Positions 20,857 through 31,475 of a stretch of DNA of 64,000 bases are shown piece by piece. Source of the DNA: Odontocerum albicorne (lineage: Eukaryota > Arthropoda > Insecta > Trichoptera > Odontoceridae); NCBI GenBank assembly GCA_949825065.1, contig OX463838.1, positions 8,534,251-8,598,250 on the forward strand. The letters are read 5' to 3'. Positions within the stretch are counted from its first letter, which is position 1; every line of letters begins with the position of its first letter. The notes under the pieces are model-generated. The model ran no database searches. It was given only the letters and a program-made list of their open reading frames with translations, and was not told where the DNA came from. A program made the position numbers and the translations under genes.

Positions 20857-21056
20857 GACGAACTCCGTGGCCTAGTTTGCTAGACGCCTGTTTCCCAACT
20901 CGGAGGTTACGGAATCAAACACCGCTTTTTTAAAAGGATTCCAGTCTGGTTTTCACTGGAGGCTTCTTTAACATATTTCTGGTTGGCTGAAAGAGATTAC
21001 CACACGGCAATAAGCCCGCCAGGTTGTACTGTATAGAACGAAAGTATAATACAATA
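20857..21056 (+). mobile_element. SINE-A copy 1, full length
   Basis: Head: GACGAACTCCGTGGCCTAG with an A-box-like TGGCCTAGTTTGCTAGA and a decayed B box (GGTTACGGAATCAAACACC). Body: TCCAGTCTGGTTTTCACTGG and TAACATATTTCTGGTTGGCT. Tail: CGGCAATAAGCCCGCCAGGT, then TGTACTGTATAGAACGAAAG. The tail is the same as the LINE-A 3' end. Confidence 0.85.
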
Positions 21057-21598
21057 CAGTGTATGGACAGATACTACGCCCATCATATGGTCAGTCGATA
21101 TTACAACTAAATACGATAGGTCAATTAAATCCGATAGAGGATATGTAATTTCGCTTTATTCTAAAATGTTACAAATTTAATGTCACGCGGTAGTCAAATT
21201 ATTAAAAAAAAAAAAGAAAAAAAAGTAAAGCTCGACACAAATAAAAGAACGTATAGATGGGGGTGTACCAAGATCCTTCTCCATCATATTCACAGTAATT
21301 GAGCTTTGCTTAGGCAGATAATCTTTTGGAGATGAACCTCGTCAAGGCAAACCAGCACTAGCAAAAGCACTATTCCAGAAATTTCAGATTTTTTTTAGGG
21401 CTATTCTAAAGTCTTAGAGAGTTTAAATTTATTTGTCGATGTCTTCCAACAAGTGGAATTAAAACTCGTATCATTTAATTTTTTGTGTTGTGCCTATATT
21501 ATTATAAGTATTGTATATAACTCGCTGGTTTGTCTGATCAACAAATTTCTATTATCCTGTCTATTTTCAATGTAGATGTGTGTTTCATTATTATTATG
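21057..21598. other. No recognisable feature
   Basis: AT-rich unique DNA with an A-run at about 21205-21230. Confidence 0.4.
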
Positions 21599-21600
21599 TA

Positions 21601-22556
21601 CTAGGCGCGTCCCGAAAGTAAAGAACGATTGCGCACCACGCCTTGAGACGATCCCCCACCACCGCGATCGTATACGCGCCAGTTAGCTCCTTCCCTCGCT
21701 TCAGTGCGAGCCGAGTTTTATTGCTGAACGGTCGTGCGTCTTTGTTCTGTAACCTTTCAAAATGGCTGCGCCCATCGAAAATCCCGCCAAATGTGAAGTG
21801 CGTAGTGTCATTCGTTTTCTGAATGCACAAAATGTTCGGCCTATATCCAAATTTTTAGGCAACTTTAAGCACATTACATGAATCTTTCCCACAAATTTCA
21901 CGATCCCTCCTACATGAAATAGTGACAGAGCACCTTGGCTACAAAAAAAATGTGTTCTCGGAAAAGAAAAACCGAATTTCAACACCAGAAAAGTGATGGC
22001 AAAAGTTTTAGCTGGGACCGAAAGGGTTTGATCCACGTGAAGTTTATGCCAAGAGGACACACAATAAACTCGGAGGCCTATTGTGAAACTCTTCAACGAC
22101 TTAGACGCGCCATCCAAAACAAGAGGCGTGGAATGTTGTCGGGAAAGGTGGTTTTGATTCATGACAATGCGCGGCCTCATGCATCAGCACGAACACAGCG
22201 AGAACTTCAACGTCTTAAGTGGGAAATTTTTGGACATCCTTTTTACAGCCCTGACTTGGCACCAAGTGATTTTTACTTATTCCCGAAACTAAAGGAATTT
22301 TTGGGTGGAAAACAGTTCGCAAACGACGAAGACCTCAAACAAGAAGTGACATCCTGGCTTAAATCTTTGGCGGTAGAAGAGTATAACATCGGAATTGAAA
22401 AATTGGTTCCACGTTACAATAAGTGCTTTGACAGCTATGGCGACTACATTGAAAAATAGAGTAAGGTACTGTGACTTGGTAAATAAAGTTTGTGTTCATA
22501 TCTTTCGTTTTTATTTAGTTATGCCAAAACGTTGTTTACTTTCTGGACGACCCGCG
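21601..22556 (+). mobile_element. mariner element 1 (internally deleted, TIRs present)
   Basis: Ends are imperfect TIRs of about 27 bp (left CGTCCCGAAAGTAAAGAACG; right complement CGTCCAGAAAGTAAACAACG) flanked by TA at 21599-21600 and 22557-22558. The length of about 956 bp is roughly 300 bp short of a full mariner. Confidence 0.9.
21763..22459 (+). pseudogene. mariner transposase, deleted (DD34D family)
   Basis: The start codon region is intact (MAAPIENPAKCEVRSVIRFL, then NAQNVRPI). The helix-turn-helix core is then lost and the sequence jumps to SRSLLHEIVTEHLGYKK. A second gap removes the block with the first catalytic Asp, and WDRKGLIHVKFMPRGHTIN follows. The rest is continuous: the second Asp in IHDNARPH and the third in YSPDLAPSD, separated by 34 residues as in DD34D transposases, then the usual C-terminus ending GDYIEK. 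Lacking most of the DNA-binding domain and the first Asp, it cannot be active. Its intact TIRs mean it could still have been moved by an active relative. Confidence 0.92.
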
Positions 22557-22698
22557 TATATTTATTTAATTTAAATAAAAACAATTTGTTCATATTTCAA
22601 ATACGAGTTCATTGTACATCCTATCATGAAAGATTATGGTAAGTGTAACATATCAATAATCTCCAAAGGTTGGGATGTTCTGGTACGTTTTAATCTAT

Positions 22699-23622
22699 TT
22701 GGTTAACAGAGGCAAGACACACGATGCACGCACTCGACATTTGGTTAACAGAGGCAAGACACACGATGCACGCACTCGATATTTGGTTAACAGAGGCAAG
22801 ACACACGATGCACGCACTCGACATTTGGTTAACAGAGGCAAGACACACGATGCACGTACTCGACATTTGGTTAACAGAGGCAAGATACACGATGCACGCA
22901 CTCGACATTTGGTTAACAGAGGCAAGATACACGATGCACGCACTCGACATTTGCTTAACAGAGGCAAGACACACGATGCACGCACTCGACATTTGCTTAA
23001 CAGAGGCAAGATACACGATGCACGCACTCGACATTTGCTTAACAGAGGCAAGACACACGATGCACGCACTCGACATTTGCTTAACAGAGGCAAGATACAC
23101 GATACACGCACTCGACATTTGCATAACAGAGGCAAGATACACGATGCACGCACTCGACATTTGCTTAACAGAGGCAAGATACACGATGCACGCACTCGAC
23201 ATTTGCTTAACAGAGGCAAGACACACGATGCACGCACTCGACATTTGCTTAACAGAGGCAAGATACACGATGCACGCACTCGACATTTGCTTAACAGAGG
23301 CAAGATACACGATGCACGCACTCGACATTTGCTTAACAGAGGCAAGACACACGATGCACGCACTCGACATTTGCTTAACAGAGGCAAGATACACGATGCA
23401 CGCACTCGACATTTGGTTAACAGAGGCAAGATACACGATGCACGCACTCGACATTTGGTTAACAGAGGCAAGACACACGATGCACGCACTCGACATTTGG
23501 TTAACAGAGGCAAGACACACGATGCACGCACTCGACATTTGCTTAACAGAGGCAAGATACACGATGCACGCATTCCACATTTGCTTAACAGAGGCAAGAT
23601 ACACGATGCACGCACTCGACAT
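22699..23622. repeat. 42-bp minisatellite, 22 copies
   Basis: Twenty-two units of exactly 42 bp, each with TTAACAGAGGCAAGA and CACGATGCACGCACTCG. Two common variant sites (GGTTAAC or GCTTAAC; AGACACAC or AGATACAC) give four unit types. Because 42 is divisible by 3, frames stay open for over 300 codons on both strands (for example units LVNRGKTHDARTRH). These are by-products of the repeat, not evidence of a protein; overlapping frames on opposite strands are open equally. Confidence 0.98.
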
Positions 23623-24151
23623 TTGGCAATAAAAGACAACGATCTATGTTGACTTAAGACACTTGACTATTTTACGTCATATTTATGATGGATTCCATAT
23701 TAGATGTCAAAAATGGAGGAATACACCATACTTTATTTAGTTTAAGATTTTTTGTATGGGTTTGTTTGCCTTCGCCTTTGTGAATGAGCTAATATTTATT
23801 TTCTCTTTTTCTCCGCTATTTTTCAAGAGAGAAGAAAAACTTCCTTAGCGCTCTAACAACCCGCCCGCGGGGAATCAGCATATGTGTGACGCAAATAATA
23901 CTCACTACCCATAAAATTAACAACAAAATATTGTTCATAGTAGAAACTGTATTTAGTTTCTCCGCTGTTATTTGTTTTTTGGATGTTTTTTTATTATTAT
24001 TTGTTTAACAAAATTGACAAGTAGTTTTTTTTAAATATATATCTGGGAATCCGGAAAACGTTAAAATATTCATTATTGAATGCGACTAGCTTTGTTGACA
24101 TTTTTTTTGTGAAACGATGCAAGTTTAGTTTTGACTATCTAAACTCTAAAC
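23623..24151. other. No recognisable feature
   Basis: Unique DNA. A small less AT-rich patch lies at 23850-23885. Confidence 0.4.
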
Positions 24152-24685
24152 CATGCATGGCCAACCCACGGCCTCGGATGTGGAGAGTCTACGGTCCGCG
24201 AACTGTTTTTTATAAATCATGGAAAAATTATAACATAATTAGAAAAATATAGTTGTTTAGTAAAACTTTAAGAAGCACATCTTTTTTTCAGAATTGTTTT
24301 CATAAATGTCTGGGTGCGAACCCTCATACTACGAGTGTGTCAGCAATGGTTCTCTGGAACTCAGTCGCCGATTTGTTGTTCGTTTTTAAATCGATCAAAA
24401 AAAATTATTTGGCATGAATTGCAGTCCCTACTAATAGACGTTTTGTTTCATATTTATGCAGTTCATTTAATAAATAATATGAATTATTTATTGCAATAAA
24501 GATGTGGTGGTAGCGTTTATAGTAAAGCGCTGGACTTTTGAGTTCCGTTTGGGGCATGTTGCCTCGTTTTCAGGCATTCAAATTGTGATATCCATATTCC
24601 TTTAAAAAAAATACACGCTTGCTGTCCACGAGCCTTAGACCAATGCTTGTTTAGACACGCGGCTCAAAAAGGTTGGCCACAACTG
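24152..24685 (+). mobile_element. hAT-type MITE with 8-bp TSD
   Basis: Left end CATGCATGGCCAACCCACGG; right end complement CAGTTGTGGCCAACC. Flanks CTCTAAAC (24144-24151) and ATTTAAAC (24686-24693) agree at 6 of 8 bases, as for an old 8-bp hAT target duplication. The 534-bp interior has no transposase. It includes GGTGGTAGCGTTTATAGTAA, faintly tRNA-like. Confidence 0.7.
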
Positions 24686-24980
24686 ATTTAAACGGTTGAG
24701 GTTTGAACCGAACAGGTTATTATTTGACAGCTTAAATTTTATTGGTTGATTCAAACTAATACGTGTTTTTTAATTAATGGTTTATTAATCTTTTAAGTAT
24801 ATTATACAGATTATGCATAACTTAATCAAGACCAATGAAGCTTTTATAGAAAATTACATTTAAAAATAATGTTAAGACGTGAATAAAAAAAAAGCTATTA
24901 TAAAAACGAGATGTAAATAAAATAGAGAGAATGCTCTAGAATTAGAGAGAAAAAATTATAGTCAAATAAAAAATAAAACA

Positions 24981-25328
24981 AAATATTTTATATGTTGTTT
25001 ATAGTTAAGGCATTAACGTTGTGGAGGTTTAAAGACATTCTAATTTATTTTTATCAAACACTGTTTATTCCACTTCTTTGTGACGGTATAACCCTACCGA
25101 TTTCAAGGCTTTCACCTCATCTTCAGAGGAGCACAAACAAGACTAAATTATGTTCGAACTGTTACCGATATACACGCTTCAACGGTTGGGGGCTGAGGGG
25201 TGAAGAAGGCATGGGACGATTTCGGCCAAGAGCGGAGAGATTTTTGGGATATAACTGTTCACCAGATGTTCGGATCGATGTACGTTACAAAAAAAGTGGA
25301 ATAAACAGTGTTTGATAAAAATATTTTA
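24981..25328. mobile_element. PLE-H element with 10-bp TSD
   Basis: Element 24991-25318, flanked by AAATATTTTA (24981-24990 and 25319-25328). Left arm has the family terminus GTTGTTTATAGTTAAGGC, ATCAAACACTGTTTATTCCA, then the complement of the hammerhead-like region (CCGATTTCAAGGCTTTCACC, TCATCTTCAGAGG). Right end repeats AAAGTGGAATAAACAGTGTT in inverted orientation. About 150 bp of unique sequence (GGTTGGGGGCTGAGGGGTGA) lie between and encode nothing I recognise. Confidence 0.75.
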
Positions 25329-25389
25329 GTAATTGGGGTACTCGCACGTATCAGGTTTATCAAAGTATAGCAATATACTCATTTATGAT

Positions 25390-25592
25390 GACGTCGTCCG
25401 TAACCTAGTTGGAAAGACGCATATCTTCCAACCCGGGAGTTGCGGGCTGAATTCCCGCTGTATCCCGGGTCATTTTTAATGGTATTTTGGTATGATTATC
25501 ACTAAATACTTATTTTACATATATGTAATTGGTTGGAAGAGACTGTCACGTGGCAATAAACTCGCTTAGCTGTTATTTATGTGTAATACAAT
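25390..25592 (+). mobile_element. SINE-A copy 2
   Basis: Head GACGTCGTCCGTAACCTAGT with B-box region GCGGGCTGAATTCCCGC; tail ATTGGTTGGAAGAGACTGTC, then ACGTGGCAATAAACTCGC. The central body is more decayed than in copy 1. Confidence 0.75.
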
Positions 25593-25609
25593 ATTTCTCA
25601 CGCGTACTC

Positions 25610-25870
25610 AATGCTGATCGTCCTGTCTCCATCCTTCTCGGTCCTGGGCCATGCTGAATGCAGCGCTTAAAGAGAATCATACTAATCCTTTATTTGATCC
25701 GTCCATCTCATGTGACACCTTTCTCTTGCTCGCCCTCCCTCAACTGACCCCATTATCATCAATTTTTCCAGACATCCGTCATTCTTTTTAACAACATGTC
25801 CAAAATACGCAAGGATTATTTTTCTATCAGGTCTGTAAATATGAAACCGGATTTTTTTATAGAAATTCAT
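25610..25870 (-). pseudogene. RTE-like LINE-D ORF2 C-terminus
   Basis: Minus-strand translation gives RKIILAYFGHVVKKNDGCLE and KLMIMGSVEGGRARERCHMR, then WTDQIKD, a stop, and further on the complement encodes MAQDREGWRQ. This is the standard C-terminal wording of RTE-type LINEs (YFGHV.., GSVEG.R.RGR, RW.DQI, A.DR..WR). All upstream domains are missing and one stop interrupts. It lies next to a mariner fragment on the same strand. Confidence 0.75.
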
Positions 25871-26172
25871 ATTTATTGTATGAAAATGGTAAAAAATATT
25901 TTATTCAAAATATTGTCCATCGCTAGCTACACATTTTTCCCATCTCTCTGGCAATTTTTGGATGCCACGCCAAAAAAACTGTTGCTCTTTTGAGGCAAAC
26001 CAATCATCGAGCCATTTTCGTACATTTTCGTAAGAAGTGAAGCGCTGCTCAGCAAGTGCGTGCCCTATCGATGCAAATAAGTAGTAATCGGATGGAACCA
26101 TGTTGTCAAAAGTCTTTCGTGAATCTCCAATTATTGGGTGATAGAAACGTTGGTGCGCCTTGCGGCCCATGG
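25865..26172 (-). pseudogene. mariner transposase C-terminal fragment
   Basis: The minus strand reads VPSDYYLFASIGHALAEQRF, TSYENVRKWLDDWFASKEQQ, FFWRGIQKLPERWEKCVASD and GQYFE before the stop. This is the end of a mariner transposase from the third catalytic Asp (PSDYYLF) onward. The upstream sequence is unrelated, so this is a truncated copy of about 90 codons. It belongs to a different subfamily from the other three mariners here (WRGI.KLPERWEKCV ending). Confidence 0.9.
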
Positions 26173-26939
26173 ATACGGAGCATCCGCCTATAACACCATC
26201 TCGATGGCATCTTATATGATTTCAATCACATTCTTATTTAACAGTATACAGGTATTACATTTGAATGTAAACGATAAATACAAAGAATTCGACAATTGTA
26301 CAAAATTGCATAATTATTAATCATCATGCCTTAGCAGCTTTAGACTGTATCCGATTTATCAAGCGGATGATATTGTCTCGAGTTGGCAAAACTGAGCAAA
26401 CATGGAATGAGGCATTATCCCCCGGTTAAAGTTTGCGGTTGCCGCTATACTCGTAGGTCCCGAGGATTCCTGATAACAGGCACAGCCACAGGAGTGATCT
26501 GAACAAAAACACCCCGATGTTGGGAGGCTGGGTCTCATAAATTGTAGATACTTGTGATTTGGGTCGATTTATCTCCAGAACTCAAATAAACAACTTGTGG
26601 GATAGACCGTGCTTATGATCTTTAGCCGAATTATATTCCGCTACAATGTTATTTATTCGCTTACATGATACAACGGCACATCGTTAATGTTGGCCAGTTT
26701 GGGTTACTGAAATTAATCTTAATTTATTTACTACGTAATATGAGAGACCTTTACTTTGTTTATGATGAGGTAAAATTTTTATAACCTTTTTCCCATTTAG
26801 AAATTTCTATTTATCTTACTTTACAAAGGTAATTTGAATGTTTAGTTTCAGATAAAACAAGCATTATAGTTAATTGGTCTAAAAAATGTAATTTTCATTG
26901 ATTTAAGTAAAATCATCGCCTGCAATATTTTATTTCTAG
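26173..26939. other. Unique DNA with a less AT-rich block
   Basis: 26330-26560 is less AT-rich and carries a footprint 8-mer at 26448-26455. No ORF or repeat identified. Confidence 0.35.
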
Positions 26940-27848
26940 TGTAGTACCTAGGAGTGCTAATAGATAACTCTCTCGTATGGCGAGATCAAATAAATGAGGT
27001 AAGCCGAAGGATCTTCTTCAGCCTTCATTCCCTTAAAGTGTTGCAAAGATTCCTGCCAACTAAAACCAAAATTTTACTCGTACAATCTCTACTCTTTCCG
27101 ATTATAGACTATGCGGACGTATGTTACTTGGATGTTACAGAAGAACAGCTGGACAAATTACAGCATCTTCAAAATGTGTGACTAAGATTCATTTTCAACC
27201 GACGAAAGTACGATCATATAACTTCATACCAGGAGGCATTGAACTGGTTGAATGTTAGAAATAGACGCCAAATTCACATACTGTCTCTATTGTATAATAT
27301 CCTTAACTGTCCCGCCGCACCCTCTTATCTCGCCGAAAATTTTCAGCGTCTTTCCAATCATGGATTAGCACTACGCTCAAACAGAGATTGTTTATTGGCC
27401 TTTCCAGTTCACCGGTCCTCTTTCTTTACGTCATCCTTTACTGTCCATGGAGTGAGACTCTGGAATCAGTTACAAACCAATATAAGACTCGATCCGTCCT
27501 TGGCATGCTTTAAGAAGCGACTGAAAAAAACTCTTAATTTCTAGTCAGTAAAATAATGTATTTCGTTCCTGATTTTTCTTTTCCTTTCCTCTCCACCATC
27601 CTTTCCTTTCCTTTTGATTGATGATATCTCACTTTATATGAAAAATAATGTTCGAGTGATTGTCCGTCTTTGTGGGGTTCGTGGGCATGTTTTCACGTAT
27701 ATGTTTATGGATTTCGTGGGGATGGATAGTCATTTGAATGATTTATGCGACCACGTAACTTGCTTCATTTACTTTTGTCTGGTTGGTTGGAAGAGATTCC
27801 CGCCTGGCAATAACCCCGCCAGATTGTATTGCAATAAAAGTGTTAAAT
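26940..27848 (+). mobile_element. LINE-A copy 3, longest coding remnant plus complete 3' end
   Basis: Includes about 600 bp of ORF2 C-terminus, the 3' UTR, the tail shared with SINE-A (TTGGAAGAGATTCCCGCCTG, CAATAACCCCGCCAGATTGT) and a terminal AAATAAATAAAT. This is the reference copy for the family in this window. Confidence 0.9.
26945..27544 (+). pseudogene. CR1/L2-like LINE ORF2, post-RT C-terminal domain
   Basis: Reads YLGVLIDNSLVWRDQINE, then RRIFFSLHSLKVLQRF and LLVQSLLFPIIDYADVCY, which is the end of the reverse transcriptase/thumb. A stop (TGA at 27179) breaks LQNV-LRFIFNRRKYDHI. It resumes as NWLNVRNRRQIHILSLLYNI, with PSYLAENF and FTVHGVRLWNQLQTNIRL following, and ends FKKRLKKTLNF. 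The order FDHIT...LNWL.V..R...L...Y.IL, then RLWN.L...IR, then FKK.LK is typical of the CR1/L2 LINE group. The endonuclease and most of the RT are absent, so the copy is 5'-truncated. Confidence 0.85.
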
Positions 27849-28243
27849 AAATAAATAGTATTCCAATCTTACACAAACTCTGAAAAATGCTTTGTTGAAG
27901 TTATAATTTAGTACAAGTTCTAAATGTGATGAAAAGTTACTGTAAAGTTTACGATTGTTTTGGAAAATAAAAGCTTTAACATATAGAAGGGGTAACAAAA
28001 ATAGATCTAGCTTCTACAAATCAACCAAATTTTTAGTTTCGTAAAAGTTCCTGTCTTCTTCGGAGGTTGGCGATCACCAGGCTATCTTGAGACGACAGCA
28101 GCTCTAAATAAAGATTTAGTACCACAGTGAAGTTACTCTCGTAAGTTCTTCAATCAGTAGAGGCATCTTCTTCCCGTACTTCTTCTGTCCTGAATTTTCT
28201 CCTGCAATATAAATTGAAAGATGTCATATTTTTTCCTCTCATT
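27849..28243. other. No recognisable feature
   Basis: AT-rich unique sequence. 28040-28200 is slightly richer in GC without an identifiable motif. Confidence 0.35.
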
Positions 28244-29210
28244 ATACCCGTAGGTCCAAAGTACTCGAACTTCCCCTTTTGATGGTGTGTAATACTTCTA
28301 AATTTTTCTTCATCCGTTTTAAAATGTCATAATTACGAATTTAGTCAAATTGAAAGTGCGCGAGCTAGCAGACATGGTAGGCATTTCAAAAAGTGCTGTA
28401 CATCGCATATTGACTGAAAATTTGGACATGAGAAAGCTGTGCGCAAGATGGGTGCCGCGTTTGCTCACAATGGAACATAAACAGCGTCGTGAGGATGTTT
28501 CAATCGAGTGTTTGGCGATGTTTCACAGCAATAAAGCCGAGTTTTTGCGTCGATTCATAACCATGGATGAAACATGGGTCCATCACTTCACACCTGAGAC
28601 GAAGGAACAGTCAAAACAATGGACTGAAAGGGGAGAATCGGCTCCAAAAAAGGCGAAGACAGTTCCATCTGCAGGCAAGGTCATGGTGTCAGTTTTTTGG
28701 GATGCGTGTGGGATAATTTTCATTGATTATCTTCAAAAAGAAAAAACAATCAACGGCGAGTATTATGCGATTTTATTGCAGCGTTTGAGTGATGAAATCA
28801 AGAAACAACGGCCGCATTTGGTGAAAAAGAAAGCGTTGTTTCATCAAGACAATGCACCAGTTCACACATCCGTTATCGCGGTGGCCAAAATCAATTAATT
28901 AAAGTTCGAATTGCTTCCTCACGCACCCTATTCGCCAGATTTAGCGCCCTCGGATTATTTTCTTTTTCCAAACTTGAAAAAAATGGCTCGGTGGTAAAAG
29001 ATTTGCCAACAATGAAGAGGTGGAATCTGCGGTTGATGGCTATTTTGAGGCGCTCGACGGTTCTCACTATAAACAGGGTATGGAGGCTATTGAACATCGC
29101 TGGGAAAAGTGTGTCGAGCTGAAAGGAGACTATGTTGAGAAATAAAAATATTTTTTCCCAAATTTTTTGTGTTTTCTTTGTTAGGTCGGGTACTTTTGGG
29201 ACTACCCTCG
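28244..29210 (+). mobile_element. mariner element 2 (internally deleted)
   Basis: Right end GGTCGGGTACTTTTGGGACT then ACCCTCG followed by TA (29211-29212). The left end at about 28244 (GTAGGTCCAAAGTACTCGAA) is a decayed match to the complement of the right TIR. Terminal bases at the right end are CTCG, that is, CGAG at the 5' end of the TIR. Confidence 0.85.
28350..29145 (+). pseudogene. mariner transposase, N-terminally deleted, one stop and one frameshift
   Basis: The N-terminal ~95 residues are missing. The remainder starts in the second helix-turn-helix (KVRELADMVGISKSAVHRIL), then the linker RKLCARWVPRLLTMEHK (WVPxLL motif). The first catalytic Asp is in TMDETWVHHF, the second in HQDNAPVHT, the third in YSPDLAPSDYFLF. 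The 2nd-3rd spacing is 34 residues with one in-frame TAA (28896) where related proteins have a coding residue. One extra A in the A-run at about 28977-28983 shifts frame just after NLKK; the downstream frame then reads ANNEEVESAVDG and ends GDYVEK. All three Asp are present, unlike elements 1 and 3, but it is clearly dead. Confidence 0.93.
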
Positions 29211-29228
29211 TATTTAGAACAATTTGTA

Positions 29229-29258
29229 CGAGGGTTGCTACTTAAGTTTTGAGACTCG
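29229..29258. mobile_element. 30-bp mariner end remnant, CGAG...CTCG between TA dinucleotides
   Basis: CGAGGGTTGCTACTTAAGTT plus TTGAGACTCG is bounded by TA on each side (29227-29228 and 29259-29260). It begins like a mariner TIR and ends with the complementary CTCG. It looks like an extreme internal deletion or an incomplete excision product. Confidence 0.45.
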
Positions 29259-29260
29259 TA

Positions 29261-29739
29261 TTTAGTAAATATATATTTTATTATCGTAATCATCAGCACT
29301 TCAATCTAGGATGGGATCTGATTGCCTGTAGAATTTTGTACCTGCCAGTTATCTATCGCACCTTATCTTTGGGCTCCCCACTATCTTACGCTCTATCGAA
29401 TCGCGGAATATAGAGTTCTTCGTTATAACATTGTCTCCACGCGATATTGCCATACGAGTATATTGCACTGTATATTTAGCGGAGATTTTTTTTTTCTTTT
29501 AAAGGTATCGAGAACTCTTTCGTCCAGCTTTCTGTATATGTTTCCGATGGATGATATTTGAGCGTAGGTCTGATCAGAGTTATTCCTTTTTGTAACAACC
29601 CATGCTGTTTTTTCTATTTTATTTTTTTTTGTTTTTGAGCAAGGCTATAAATTCTGTATTTGCGTAAATATTATTTTTGAAGTGAAACTTCTATAGGCGC
29701 GGTAGGGCAAATTGGCCTGGACGTCACAAAAAGTGAAAC
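29261..29739. other. No recognisable feature
   Basis: Unique DNA. A footprint 8-mer lies at 29453-29460. Confidence 0.4.
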
Positions 29740-29995
29740 GGTGTATTATATTATTATTAAATTATTATTTATTATTATTAAATATTGTATTTATTAATAA
29801 ATTATTGTTAATTATTTTAATATTCACAATTGTTTATTAATAATAATTACTATTTATTATTAAAATTATTATTAAAATAATTTATTTTTTTATGTATATA
29901 TTATTTTTATATAAATATATTTAATAATTATTAACTTTATTTTATATTAAATTATTTTATTTAATATATAATTTATATTAAATATATAATGATCA
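29740..29995. repeat. Almost pure A/T tract
   Basis: About 255 bp of TTATTA- and TTAATAT-like sequence with only a handful of G or C. Low-complexity repeat. Confidence 0.9.
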
Positions 29996-30254
29996 TAATA
30001 TATGGACATACAAAATGAGTCTAGACCTTGTGATATATTTATCTTGGATTTTTGCTGTGGATCGTGTAAAATCTTTATTGTTGTATATTTTTTCTTATAC
30101 TTTGTATTTATGCCAGTAAACAAAATTATTATTATTAGTATATCTGCCTGTTTACCTATATTTAATATGCTGCGATACTTAAATTGAAGAATTACATTAG
30201 GGTAAAAAAGTGTGTCGATTGGTTTTGTTTCGCAACCCCGTAAGGGACTCGGTG

Positions 30255-30776
30255 TGATCATATTATTTGTTTATTTATTTTTCAAAACAGGCTTAGCCCA
30301 ATTACTTTGAAAAATACAAGACATTAAAAAAGAAGAAAAATTACATAGAAAATTTTTTTAAAATTATATGAAATAAAAAATAATGCATATGTATACAAAC
30401 GAGTATATACACACAAACATATGTTACATATATATTCAGTCACTTAAGTATGTTGATGAGTGCTTTCTAACTCGCTTAATCTAAGAAGAAAATTTACTTT
30501 TGCTTTTGGTAATGTGATATGAAATACGGCAATATCCGAAGCAGTCCCGTTCAGAAGAGTTAAGGCCCTTCCAACAGGCATAGCGGCTGGAAGACCCGTT
30601 CTTGCGTATGTTATTGAGAACAGTTCTTGCCGGCGCAGTCTAGTGTAATTGTTAGGAACATTTAACGCTAATCTTTGTAGTAATGCTGGACAGCTCACAA
30701 CTCCTCGAACGAGTTCGACAACGTATACCAGGAGACGCAGATTTCTTCTTATGCTCAAGGAGTTATACCCGAGCAT
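30255..30776 (-). pseudogene. Jockey/CR1-like LINE ORF2 C-terminus and 3' end
   Basis: The minus strand gives LGYNSLSIRRNLRLLVYVVE, LVRGVVSCPALLQRLALNVP, then YTRLRRQELFSITYARTG and AMPVGRALTLLN. This is the pattern after the RT in many insect LINEs (L..R..L.....Y.L..G..DCP.LL..L...VP, TR....LF...ARTN). The ORF ends at about 30444. The downstream (lower coordinate) part to 30255 ends in AAAATAAATAAACAAAT, a simple-repeat LINE tail. It is distinct from LINE-A and LINE-B. Confidence 0.7.
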
Positions 30777-31475
30777 GCCCAGCAGAAACTGCGTCGGATA
30801 AATGTTATATCCTAATAATTCCAGTTATATCCTAATAATTATGAATGTTATATCTTAATAATACCAAGAAACCCATCTTGAACACGATGAAACCTCTTAA
30901 ACGATGATAAGGGGCTACAAATTTGAAAATTTAATTATTCGAGTTAATAATTTACAAGTCATATTATACCTCCATTAAAGTCACCACTAAAGTCAAAGGG
31001 CAATCATTGAAACCTGAAAGCTATTTCACTTTGTAAATATTAAATTATAGCCGAGTCTTTATCCATTATTCATTTGTTTCAAACATAACCCTTTTATATG
31101 GGGATAATTGTAGTTCATATTTTGTTATTAATTTAACAATAATATGATACGTGCAATTATTCTCACAATAGACTCAATATTCGAAAAGATAATTGATTAT
31201 GACCGTTTTATTTTAGTCTGTTTTCTTTTGCTGATTTTAGTTTGTCCAACATAATATTACATCATAGATTATGAAAGTGTACCATTGATATATGTACATA
31301 TACGAGTATGTCGATTATGTTAGGAAATAATCATTATATAGTATTTTAATATTATAATATTATCAACTAATCACTGTCTTCTGTTTTACAGAACTTGAGA
31401 ACACAAATAGTATGCATTAATTTTTAATTACGTTGCTATGCGGCTTAGGAAAATCTTTGAAAATGAAAGCTTCGG
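30777..31475. other. Unique DNA with a short degenerate repeat
   Basis: 30800-30865 contains three copies of GTTATATCCTAATAAT-like sequence at uneven spacing. A footprint 8-mer is at 31301-31308. Nothing else seen. Confidence 0.4.

Noticed and set aside
22699..23622. CRISPR-like array
   Set aside because: Units are head-to-tail with no unique spacers, in an animal genome; it is a minisatellite.
22675..23652. Very long open frames (302-325 codons) on both strands
   Set aside because: They arise from a 42-bp tandem repeat whose length is divisible by 3; opposite-strand frames are equally open and there is no start, splice or codon evidence.
24480..24560. tRNA-like gene inside the hAT MITE
   Set aside because: GGTGGTAGCG...AAAGCGCTGG is suggestive, but no B box and no cloverleaf pairing could be made out.
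27075..27082. Footprint within LINE-A coding
   Set aside because: Counted in the 8-mer total, but the codons ILLVQS read naturally for this protein family, so this one is not good evidence for an insertion.
29740..29995. Replication origin or scaffold-attachment region
   Set aside because: Only extreme A/T content supports this; no specific motif can be tested by eye.
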